Shown here piece after piece: positions 54,516 to 64,000 of a stretch of 64,000 bases of DNA. This DNA is from Marvania coccoides (taxonomy: Eukaryota > Chlorophyta > Trebouxiophyceae > Chlorellales > Chlorellaceae), in the NCBI GenBank assembly GCA_963854735.1, contig OY978100.1, positions 1,860,001 to 1,924,000 of the forward strand, given 5' to 3'. Made by a program: the position numbers and the translations under genes. A model generated the notes under the pieces. The model saw only the letters and a program-made list of their open reading frames with translations, ran no database searches and had not been told where the DNA came from. Position 1 is the first letter of the stretch; every line of letters begins with the position of its first letter.

Positions 54516-56386
54516 ATGTCGTCCATAAAGACACTTAACTCAAAGGCCGAGGTGCTGGGACGAGGCGCTGCGCTGTTCATGAACATCAATGCAGCCAAAG
54601 GTCTCTATGATGTCATGAAGACCAACCTGGGGCCCAAGGGCACCATCAAGATGCTCGTGGGGGGTGCTGGAGGTAAGCCCACGCCTGCAATCTCTTCTTC
54701 ACTCTCCCAAACTCTCAGTTTGACCAACAACTTTTTTTCACCTCCGCCGCTTCTTTTTTTCTCCCTCCCCTCCTGTGCGCAGACATCAAGCTCACTAAGG
54801 ACGGCAACGTGCTGCTGCGCGAGATGCAGATCCAGAACCCTACCGCCGTCATGATTGCGCGCACCGCTGTGGCTCAGGACGAGGTCACCGGTGACGGCAC
54901 TACCTCCACTGTCATTATGATTGGGGAGCTCATGAAGCAGGCAGAGCGCTACATCTCTGAGGGGGTGCACCCCCGCATCATCGCCGAGGGCTATGACATC
55001 TCCAAGCGCGCCGTCCTCGAGTTCCTCGACTCCTTTAAAGAAAGCATCGACCCGGCTGACCGGGAGGCGCTGCGCTGCGTGGCCCGCACCGCGCTGCGCA
55101 CCAAGCTGCGCGAGGTGCTGGCGGACCAGCTCACTGACATCGTGGTGGACGCGGTGCTGACCATCGCCAAGCCCGACCAAGAGATTGACCTTTACATGGT
55201 GGAGATGATGACGATGCGGCACAAACTGGATACCGACACCCAGCTGATTCGAGGACTGGTGCTGGATCACGGCTCCCGCCACCCCGACATGCCCAAGCGG
55301 CTGGAGAACGCGTTCGTGCTGAATTGCAACATCTCGTTGGAGTACGAGAAGAGCGAGGTCAACTCTGGATTCTTCTACTCCTCGGCGGAGCAGCGGGAGA
55401 AGCTGGTGGCGGCGGAGCGCGCGGTGGTGGATGACAAGGTGCGCCGCATTATCGAGCTGAAGCGCAAGGTGTGCGACACGCCCGACAAGTCGTTTTTGCT
55501 GATCAACCAAAAGGGAATCGACCCGCTGTCGCTGGACCTGCTCGCCAAGGAGGGTGTGCTGGCGCTGCGCCGCGCCAAGAAGCGCAACATGGAGCGGCTC
55601 CAGCTGGCATGCGGGGGGCTGACCATCAACTCCGTGGAGGAGCTGGATGATAGCTGCCTGGGCTACGCAGGCCTTGTGTACGAGCACGTCCTGGGCGACG
55701 ATAAATTCACGTTTGTGGAGGACGTGAAGAACCCCCACTCCTGCACCATCCTCATCAAGGGCCCCAACGACTACACCATCGCGCAGATCAGAGACGCGGT
55801 GCGCGACGGGCTGCGCGCGGTGAAGAATGCGGTGGAGGATGCGGCCGTGGTCCCCGGTGGTGGGGCCTTCGAGGTGGCTGCCGCGCACCACCTGCGCACG
55901 GTGACGATGAAGGCGGTGACGGGGAGGGTCAAGCTCGGGGTAGAGGCGTTCGCGGAGGCTCTCATGGGGGTGCCCAAGATCCTGGCGGAAAACTCGGGAT
56001 ACGACCCCCAGGTTAGTTGTTATTATTTTGTTAGTTTATACGTAGCTCAAAGATGATAATCGTATTGCATGCATTTTGTGATCGTTTCAGTGGTTTTTGC
56101 GCCCGTTTTGGGTGAAATAATAAGGCATTTTTGGGGGGGGGGACTGACGCTTAATTTTTTTTTTCTTTTTCAGGAGGCTGTGCTGAAGCTGGCGGAGGAG
56201 CACGAGGCCGGAGCGTGCGTGGGCTTCGACGTGGGGTCTGGCGAGCCCATGGACCCCCACCTGGGCGGCGTTTTCGACAACTACCTGGTGAAGCGGCAGA
56301 TCGTGCAAAGCGCGCCCGTGGTTGCCAGCCAGCTGCTGCTGGTGGACGAGGTGCTGCGGGCTGGAATGAACATGCGGCGCGGGTGA
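54516..56386 (+). CDS. CCT6: CCT6 (zeta) subunit of the cytosolic chaperonin TRiC/CCT, 532 aa
   Basis: Three exons, 54516-54672, 54783-56011 and 56174-56386 (533 codons with stop), the normal length for a CCT subunit. [20 protein letters not shown] matches the zeta N-terminus. The ATP site is intact: [31 protein letters not shown] and the C-terminal [12 protein letters not shown]. TRiC is a two-ring, eight-subunit folding machine for actin, tubulin and WD40 proteins. A plausible AATAAA signal lies about 28 bp after the stop (56414). No oddities. Confidence 0.95.
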
Positions 56387-56770
56387 TTAAGTATCATCAC
56401 AGAATGCAGAAAGAATGCGCTTGAATAAAGTAAAACAATTGAAATGTAGGGCGATTGTTGAAAATCTGTTGTTTATTACTTTTTTACGTATAAAGACGAC
56501 CTAGGTAGCTGACTGGAGCCATGAATACTCATGCTTAAAACTCGATATATTATTTTACTTTACTTTTGACTAGTAAAACAAAAAATCTAGAGCAAGGAGG
56601 CGCTTTGGCCGCAAAAAAAAGAGTAAAAATGAATAGTGGTACAGAAAAAATTGAAAGCAAGAAATGCAGGTGCATGCAAATAAAAGAATATTTCTAGGTT
56701 TATATAATCTACAACGAAGGCTCTCTCTCTCTCTCTAGCATTCAACATAAAAATGGGATCACTCGTTCTT
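56387..56770. other. Convergent intergenic region
   Basis: 384 bp of AT-rich sequence between the CCT6 and ANTR stop codons, with a (CT)8 run at 56721-56736. No gene seen. Confidence 0.5.
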
Positions 56771-58831
56771 CTAATTCTTCTCTCCTGCTGCTGCGCCGCT
56801 CGTCAACTGCGCCCACCACCCCTCAAACGCAAAAGGCTCGTTGCCCACCGAGAAGTCCTGCCTGTCTGCGCTGCCGTGCATCACATACGCCAACGACCCC
56901 GTCAAAAAGAAAACAATACTCGGCAGGAACAGGGCCAGCGCCCAACTCGACGTCTTATCGTACAGAAAGCCCGTGAAGGCCACGCCCATGATGCCCGGTA
57001 CCGCTCCACTTGTATTGGTCAATCCCAGCAGTATTGGCGCGTGTTTCGGCGACAAATCCGCGTGGTTGCAGTACAGTCCAGCCAGCGAGAAGGAAGCCAG
57101 GCCGAGGGCCACGGTGATGAGTAACACCGAGAGGGGGCCGTTGTCGGTGGCGCAGGCGACCGTAAGGCATGCGGCGGGGCCCAGAAAGGCGGCACACTGC
57201 GCAGCTTTCCTCACGGTCCCAACATCGACACCTTTGCCGATAAGGGAGTCTGCAACGGGGCCGGCGATGGCAGACACAGCAATGGCGGCTGCGGGGGGCA
57301 GGATTGAGACCTGGGCGGCCTTCATGAGGTCCAGCGAGAGGGAGTCGGTGAAGTAGGTTGGCAGCCAGGCCAGCATCGTGTAGTGGAACCTGCAGGATGG
57401 ATGACATGGATTAATATTAAGAAACGGTGTATGTATGCAATGCAATGAAAAAAAGGGTGAAAAAAATTCATGCAACGAAGACAGAGAACAAGAATAAATA
57501 AAAATAATAACGTCTGTTTCTAAATTCAAACTTGCCAGTTGTTGCAAAAGTGGGTGTACGCCAGCGCCTGCACCGGCCGGTTCCTCAGGAACGCTCGCCA
57601 GGGCACAGCCTGCGTGTGCGAAATCACTCCGCCGTGGCCTCCGCTCCCCGCCAATGCCGCTGCCGCCGCTTCATCCACGCTCTGAAGGCTGCTTCCGCTG
57701 GTGGCCCTCGCGTCTCCTCCGTCCTCTCCCGCCTCTGGCGATAGCGCCGCCGCCAGCTCCGGCTCGGTAACGGCAATACCAGCCATCACCCGCTCCCACC
57801 ACAGTGACCAGGCCAGCCCCATGCCTCCAAACAGGTAAAAAACCACCGGCCAGCCGAAGTTCTCGATCACCGCGGGCGCGATGACCAGGCCCAGCAGGCT
57901 GCCGACGTGCAGGCCGCCGAAAATAAAAGAAATCGCTCGGGAGCGTTCGCCAGGTGCTATGATCCGAGCTACGAGATCGGTGGCGGAGGAAGGGGCCACC
58001 CCCTCGCCGAGGCCGACTGCCGCGCGCACGATGCCCAGGCCTGGCAGCGTGCCGGCGAGAATGGGGACTGCATTTATGAGAGCGGGAAAAGTATAAAAAT
58101 AAATATATACATATATATATAATAATACGCCAGATTGAGAATACGATGCGTGGTAAATCAGTGATTAATGGACGATCGTGTTGTCTAAAAAGCCACGCAT
58201 CTGAAAATAAAACAATTCAAACATTCTTCGCCTTGCCTGCTGCGGTTGCTGCCGACCACACGGCCACGCCCGCGGGCAGCACGGTGCGCCCCCCAATGCG
58301 CGACACCAGGTACCCCCCTGGGATCTGACTCAGCAGGTAGCCGTAGAAGAAGGAAGACTGAATGAGGCCGGAGACGGTGGGCGACCAGCCAAAATCTTGC
58401 GCCATGGGGATAATAGCGACGCTGATGTTCACTTTATCCATGTTGCAGATGCAGAAAGCCAGGGAGGTGGCGAAAACCGCCTTGTACCGCCCCGGCAGCG
58501 CCTCCCAGAAGCTCTTTGAAGAGGAGGAAGCTTCAGCGTCGGTGGTGGTTGAAGGGAGGTCGGAATCGGAAGAATTGGGGGTTTTGGACTGGAGGGGGGT
58601 GCCCCCCTTTGAGGGAGCGACGACTTCGGACCTCCATTCGTAGTCTGCCCTGGCCTGAGCGACGCTGGAGGAGGGCTCAGGATCTCCTCGGCCAGGTTGG
58701 GGGAGGGCTGAGGCATGGTGGAGCGGTGTTTGTCGGTCAGCTGGACGCGACTGCGCGCGAGGGGGACATCTGCGCGCGCCACCAAACGGCCGGGTGAGGC
58801 TGAGCCTCGGAATAGACGCGGTGAGTTTCAT
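56771..58831 (-). CDS. Plastid-type anion/phosphate transporter (MFS, ANTR/PHT4, SLC17-like), 581 aa
   Basis: Three exons, 58831-58237, 58067-57536 and 57389-56771; 582 codons with stop. Residues 1-60 are Ser/Arg/Pro-rich without acidic residues, a likely transit peptide. A Ser-rich acidic linker follows, then about 12 TM helices of the MFS. ANTR/PHT4 signatures: ICNMDKVNISVAIIPMAQDF, SSFFYGYLLSQIPGGYLVSR, GLGEGVAPSSATDLVARIIA, GWPVVFYLFGGMGLAWSLWW and FHYTMLAWLPTYFTDSL. Plant PHT4/ANTR proteins move phosphate, ascorbate or other anions across plastid envelopes. Both introns appear to have GC donors (GCAAGG at 58236, GCAAGT at 57535); neighbouring GT sites break the frame. Confidence 0.85.
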
Positions 58832-59079
58832 GGTTTTATTTTATTTGTGAACACGCTGCGATCCATAGAGGCGTTTTGGGTGGGCTTGAAATTCAAATTG
58901 CGATGGCAAAAAATTATCTCCATTAAAAAAATAACGAGGGACCAAGCAGCGTCGAACGGCTTGAAAACGTGAATCAAGATCACAAAGCTCAAAATCCAGC
59001 GATCATTTTTAAATTTAAAAGCCATCCAAAAAATTAGATACGCCCTTCAACTTCAGTGTGACCACTTTGTGCCGCAAAA

Positions 59080-59631
59080 ATGGTGAGTGGCCTTTGGCGG
59101 CAGAATGATTTTTTTATTTTTGTCACCTCTGGGCCTGAACGCTTCGATTTTCCGCACAGGCTGCGAAAATTCTCGCCAACCTTATAATTGCCGGCGGAAC
59201 GGTGCTTTTCCGAGCAGCCTCCCAGGCGTACAGACAAGCAATTATTAGTGAGTAGAATTTATTTTATTTCGAGAACACGAACGCTAGAGTTGGCCTGCTC
59301 TGACCCTCTCGCACTCCTCTCTCTAGACGGCACCAAGGCGGGGGTGACGGCAGAAGGCGCACAGGCAGCAGCGCGGGCAGGCAAGCAGCTGTCGGTGTCG
59401 GAGGCAAACCAAATCTTGGGGATTGAGGCTGGGGCCTCGTGGGAGGAAATTATGAAGAAGTACAACCACCTTTTCGGCCAAAATGAGAAGCACGGCTCGT
59501 TTTACCTTCAATCAAAGGTGTATCGAGCAAGGGAGCGGCTGGAGCAGGAGTTTCATGAAAATGGGTGGCCAATGCCAGAAACGGAAGACGCAAGTGCGTC
59601 AGCGCAGGCGGAGCAGCAGCAGAAGCAGTAG
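59080..59631 (+). CDS. PAM16: PAM16/TIM16, J-like subunit of the mitochondrial import motor, 131 aa
   Basis: Three coding exons: 59080-59082 (only the ATG), 59160-59247 and 59327-59631; 132 codons with stop. The sequence [20 protein letters not shown] is the standard PAM16 N-terminus, and the J-like region [20 protein letters not shown], with [20 protein letters not shown], follows. The HPD of true J proteins is replaced by QNE, as is normal for PAM16, which holds and restrains the J protein PAM18 at mtHsp70 of the TIM23 translocase. A Gln/Ala-rich tail follows. The start codon alone fills the coding part of exon 1. Confidence 0.9.
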
Positions 59632-60177
59632 AAGAGAGACGAAACAGTTCGAAAAATATTGAAATTCTTGCTGCCGCTGTGCCCCCCTTTTTTTTAACTT
59701 CCTGACAAACAATCATTTCATGACTGTATTTACCCTTCAGCATATACATGTACCCTTTCGCTGTTTTTCCACCATTTTTTTCTTTCTCGTTGAATATCTT
59801 CTTCTGCTGCTGCTTTTTTACTCCTTTTTTCGTCATAAAGATAAATATATCATTCTATATTTGCTATACGCAATAAGATAACTATTCTTCAGTAGTTGGA
59901 ACTCCGGAAAAAGTGCTTGAGACGTACGCTCAGGCTTAACAGTCGACACAGAAAGGCAACTCGAGCTCTCTGATGCCGGCGAATGTACTGCTGCAGCCTA
60001 TTGACAATACAAAACAGTCTTACATTGAAATAAGAGCGAGATAGATACTATCATGCATTCAAATTTGTCTCCCGCGTATATGAATTCAAATTTGTCTCCC
60101 GCACTACTTCAGGCAACCCTAAACCCTAAACGCACCAAATAGAACAGAACTGATTTTCAGTTATTCCACTTATTCCT
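59632..60177. other. Convergent intergenic region
   Basis: 546 bp between the PAM16 and JmjC-gene stop codons. It contains a 19-bp direct repeat (ATTCAAATTTGTCTCCCGC at 60057-60075 and 60084-60102) and a telomere-like motif. No gene seen. Confidence 0.5.
60117..60130. repeat. Interstitial plant-type telomere motif (CCCTAAA)2
   Basis: Two exact copies of CCCTAAA, the plant and green-algal telomere repeat and the core of the telo-box. It lies between two 3' ends, so a promoter role is unlikely; it could be a repair scar. Confidence 0.6.
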
Positions 60178-63100
60178 TTAGGGTTGGTGGTACTGCTGGT
60201 GCTGGTACTGCTGCTGTTGCAGATACGCCCCTGGGTGCCCTTGCGACTGCGGCTGCGGTTGCGGGGCAGTTATGTATTCCCCCTCTTGGTGGCTGACGCC
60301 ATAATTAGTATACAATGTATCCCCAGGAGCAGGCTGCTGCGCATAGATGTACTGCGGAGGAGGCTGCGGCTGGTGCTGGTACACAGGAGGTCCATGCTGC
60401 TGCGGTGACGATTGGTAGCCATAAGGCGCAGCCACCGCCACCGCCACAGGCTGCTGCTGCTGCTGGTGTTGGTGGTGCTGAGGCCAGGGATGCTGGGTCT
60501 CATAGCGCGCCTGCTGCTCCTGGTGCTGCTGAGGTTGTTGCAGCCAAGCTTGCTGCTGCTGCCAGTACTGGGGGAGCTGGTCTGGGCGCTGCCAGCTTTG
60601 CCCAACAGCCGTCGCAGTTGGGGTGTATGCATATTGCTGAGGATGCTGCTGCTGCTGCTGAGGCGGCGGCTGCAGAGTTTGGTACTGCACAGGCGCCTGA
60701 GGAGACTGCAAGGGAACGAAATCAGGGATAAGAGGAGGCGCCGCCTTCGGCGGAGACTGCGGTTGCTGCAGGTAGTGCTGCCACCCCGGCGGGGGTCCCA
60801 TCGCGGCGCGGGCCGCCGCAACGAGATCGGGCGGGGGAGGGTGGTCTGGGGGGGGCAGCGGCGCCAGCATTTCAGGCTGCTCTTGCTGCACCTGGCGAGG
60901 CAGCGGCGACAGAGACTGCATCGGCTGGAGCGGCGAAGACGGAGAAGGGAGTGCATAAGCGTGCTCTTCTCGCACCGATTGAGAGATCATGGGCACGGGT
61001 GGCAGCGTGTGCTTCTTCGCCATTTCCGAAGCAGCGGGGGGCGGTGCTGCTGCGGCAGGCTCAGGCCTATGGGCTGCAGGATCATTCAAAGGGGAGGCGG
61101 GGCTGGGGGCAGCGGGGGCTCCCCTGCTGCCTCCTAGCAGCGCCATGAGCGGCGTTGAGACCCCGCCCCCCTCATCGTGCACCATGAGGCTGCCTGACAG
61201 CTCCCCCTTGCGGTGGATTTCGCGCAGCTCGGCGGTGCTGAATGGACCGTCCATTTCCTCGGTTTTGGGGTTCTGAAAGGTCCAGATCACCAGCGCCTGA
61301 AATATTATCGACAGGCACAAGGGGAATTTTTTTTCATACAGAGAGTGGAGGGATGAATAAGAGAAGATTTAAAGGGGACTAGAGAGAAAAACGTGTTGGT
61401 ACTTACCTCTGCTTGCGATACAGGGGCTGCGGCCTGTGCAGCAATCTCGTAGATGCTAGGCTGCGGTGCCGCCGCCGGCGGTGCCGCTCGAGGCTCCCAC
61501 GGCCTCTGCCGCTTCACCTGCAGCTGGAACTCCTCTCCAACTCTTTCTCTCTCTCGCTGCCGCACACCGCTCGTGCCGCCCGCCCCATTCTGAGAAGCTC
61601 CACCGCCGCCGCCGCCACTGCTGCCGCCGCCACCAGCGCTGGCAAGAACAGAGACCCTCACATCGCGACCCCTGCCAAAAGAGTTCTTAGGTGCCACGCC
61701 TGCGCTGGCTGCCACAATCCTGCGAGGCTCCTCTTTCTTCACCGGCGCGCTCGCCCTCGGCGACCCAGCAGGAGCTGACAGCTTCCTGCCAGCTTCCCTG
61801 CGCTTCTCCCTCAGAATTTTGGCTGTCAGCGGCTCCTCCACCGCTTGCGCCTCCTCCAGGCTCATCAACCGCCCGTCGCGGTGCTTCAGCGCGCACCCCC
61901 GGGGAACAGCGCCGCTGGCCACCATGTCGCGCAGCTCTTGCGCCGTGTAAGGCCCGTCCTTACGGCCGTCCAACCCCACAAAAGTGAATACTTTCCCCTC
62001 TGCGGCCTGCGTTTTGCCCTTCAGCTGCTTCCGCCGATCCTCCAGCTTGGCTGTCAGTTTGGCGCCACCATCCTTGAGCTGCACCTGCCCGGAAGCCACT
62101 TTCTCGAGCAGCGATTCTTCCCTGGCGATGGCCTCTTGCAGCAGCCGCAGCTCCGCCAGCTGCTTGAGGGCTGCTGCGCGGGCGGTGGTGGGGTTGGAGG
62201 GAGCGGTGCGAAACAGCGGGGAGGAGGGCTGGGAGGGCTGGATGGGGCGGCGAGGGCCCGCAACTGAAGATCCCAACGGCATAGCGCCTGAAATTATAAA
62301 GAAAGTAAGAAGAAAGAAAAAAGAAAAAAGAAGGCATTTTATCTATTAAAATTTGGACACCGTGGCATTGTTGTCACATTAGTTGAAGGGAAAAAATCGA
62401 TTGGAGAAGGAATTGCAACCCCATAATTAACTTAAGCTCACCGTCAGGAGCTGGCTGCCTCGTCGTGGCCTGGTTCTCTGCGGCCTTCTTTGGTATCTTG
62501 AAGGCTGGCGCGCTGGTCTGCGGCTTGCGCGCGGGCGGGTTGGGCTTGGCCACCATCTTCACCACCCCCGCAGGCTTCTTCAAGGCGGCGGCGGCAGCAG
62601 TGCTCTTCGCAGCAGCAGCAGCGGGCTTGGCGGCGGGGCGCTGCGACCTCTGCTTGACATTCTCACGCTCACAGCCGCTGTCGGAATCTCCTTCAGAGTC
62701 AGAGCTGGAAGGCTCAGAGAAAGAATCGCCAGGTGGAGGTGCTGGAACTGCCGCTGCGTCTGGGTGCTGCAGCTGCTCCTCAGCAGCAGCCGAAGGAGGT
62801 CTCTCTGTGGCTGCTGCTGCTGCTGCTCCCGCGCCATCCTGCCGCGCGGCCGTAGCCTTTTTCAGCTGCTCCAGCGTCGCCATCTGCTTGGCACGCTGCG
62901 CAGTCAGACGAGGGTCTCTCGATCGCCTTTCCAGCCTCCTTTCTCCCACAGCCACAAACCTGACCTCCCCTATGCCACCACCGCTGGGACCAGCAGCAAA
63001 GGGCGCGTTCTGAGGCGCACCCACTGCCTTGTGCTCAGCTGCCGCCAGGGCGATGGCCAGGCTGAAGTCAAAGGCCAAGGGGGCCGCTGCCGCTGCTGCA

Positions 63101-64000
63101 GCTGGAGGGAAATGCTGCTGCTGCTGTTGGCGTTGCTGACCAAACTGCTGCTGCTGACGATGATGCTGGACAGAATGAACCAATACCACCCCCTCATCGC
63201 TTGTATCGCTCCCCGATGGTTTATTGGGTTTCCCACTCCTCCTCCTCGCATGCGCCGCCCTCCGCGCGCCACCACCCCGCCCCAGCACCTCCGCCGACTC
63301 CGATCCGTCCTCCTCTGAGCTGCTGCCACCCTCCTCTTCGCCTGAGCTGCCGCCATGCAGCTGCGATAACCCTTCAATGCTGCCGTTGCCGTCGTCCCTG
63401 CCTGCCACGTATCCCGGACGCAGAAGCTGCCTCAGCGCGCGTTCCACCCCGTCTAGGAACGCCTCGGGGTCGTAGATCTCCGCAGGAATATCCTGCTCCT
63501 GCCGCTGCTTGTTGCGAGCGCTGCTGCTGCCGCTGTCACCCCTCGCATTCTCACGCAGCAGGCGCACCAGCTGCGGCAGCCCGTCCGCCTCCCACTGCGT
63601 CATCCGCGCCGCCTCTAGCCGCTGCTGCAGCGTCACCTTCCCTTCCTGCTGCGCGTGCTGCGCCGCTGCAAGCCGCCGCAGCGTCTGTTGCGCCTTTGCC
63701 ATCCTTTTCCGAGCGTCCACCGCGGTGTAGTACAGCAGCCGCATGAACAGCGGGTATTGAAACTTTGGGGTCACCCCCAGGCGACGCTCGCAGTCGTACA
63801 CGTCCGCAATGCTGCCGAGGTCAAGCGGGTGCAGATAATTCCCGCCGATGACCACAGAATCCTTAGGGGTCGACACCGCGTGCGGCCAGCCGGATGGCAG
63901 GAATAGGGTGTCCCCCTCGCGCAGCGTCACGCGCTCACACCCCTCCAGTCTGTCCCCCAGGAAGACTGCGGTCTGTCGTTCCGAGGCAGACCACATTTCG
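60178..64000 (-). CDS. KDM2/JHDM1-like JmjC histone demethylase with GYF-like domains, 5' partial
   Basis: The frame is open to the window edge, so the gene starts beyond 64000. Visible exons: 64000-62442, 62287-61407 and 61296-60178, about 1186 codons. The first residues are the C-terminal half of a JmjC domain: SERQTAVFLGDRLEG, REGDTLFLPSGWPHAVSTPK, VVIGGNYLHPLD. The His of GWPHAV is the distal iron ligand; the HxD ligands lie outside. This closely follows KDM2/PHF8-type enzymes, which demethylate histone lysines using Fe(II) and 2-oxoglutarate. Downstream come long Ser/Ala/Gln-rich regions and two GYF-like modules (GRKDGPYTAQELRDMVASGA and EEMDGPFSTAELREIHRKGE), and a Gln/Pro-rich tail. 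No CXXC, PHD or F-box is seen in this part. Confidence 0.8.

Noticed and set aside
54605..55891. 428-codon minus-strand frame opposite CCT6
   Set aside because: Antisense of a highly conserved chaperonin exon; the His/Val/Leu-rich translation is a codon-bias artefact.
1..64000. tRNA, rRNA or transposase genes
   Set aside because: Scanned by eye for T-loop motifs, rRNA cores and transposase or reverse-transcriptase motifs in the translations; none convincing. A tRNA or covariance-model scan would be more sensitive.

Overview
The window is nuclear DNA of a eukaryote, most likely an alga. Almost every gene is split by short (about 70-250 nt), AT- and pyrimidine-rich spliceosomal introns, while exons are GC-rich. 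Two transporters (DMT/EamA, ANTR/PHT4-like) carry N-terminal extensions that look like plastid transit peptides. PGG-type membrane domains, tesmin/TSO1 CXC repeats and a plant-type CCCTAAA motif fit a photosynthetic lineage, but I cannot name the species. I found no tRNA, rRNA, CRISPR array or intact transposon.

Left flank (1-9.3 kb), ordinary genes: an LRR protein (5' end outside the window), a WD40 protein, a DCAF12-like CUL4 adaptor, an ML-domain lipid-binding protein and a DMT transporter.

Centre (9.3-34 kb), a tandemly duplicated ankyrin (ANK) locus. Units 1 and 2 each hold (i) a large ANK-repeat protein kinase gene and, downstream on the same strand, (ii) a single-exon protein with four membrane segments followed by ANK repeats. 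The units have periods of 10,132 and 8,131 bp. The two kinase genes are nearly identical in the kinase half but carry 28 versus 8 ANK repeats, a difference of exactly 20 x 99 bp. Unit 3 is rearranged: a broken membrane-ANK copy, a free-standing four-TM PGG-like gene, and an ANK-only gene ending in a CaaX box. Each unit edge carries debris of an alpha/beta-hydrolase gene whose intact copy lies at 33.9-35.1 kb. Near-identical repeats that vary mainly at the expected ligand-facing ankyrin positions, coupled to a non-RD kinase and to membrane modules, suggest a rapidly diversifying recognition/signalling family. This is the most interesting content of the window.

Right flank (34-64 kb): the alpha/beta-hydrolase, a second ML protein, and four consecutive glycosylation genes (GT32-FkbM fusion, PIG-V, GT14, GT25). 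These are followed by an unidentified acidic-tailed protein, an organelle-targeted helical-repeat protein, YIPF5, a CXC-domain regulator, CCT6, an ANTR transporter, PAM16/TIM16 and a KDM2-like JmjC demethylase with GYF-like domains (5' end outside the window). Exon boundaries were placed by hand from splice signals, reading-frame continuity and remembered family patterns; no search or alignment was run. Four of about 47 distinct introns appear to use GC-AG sites.
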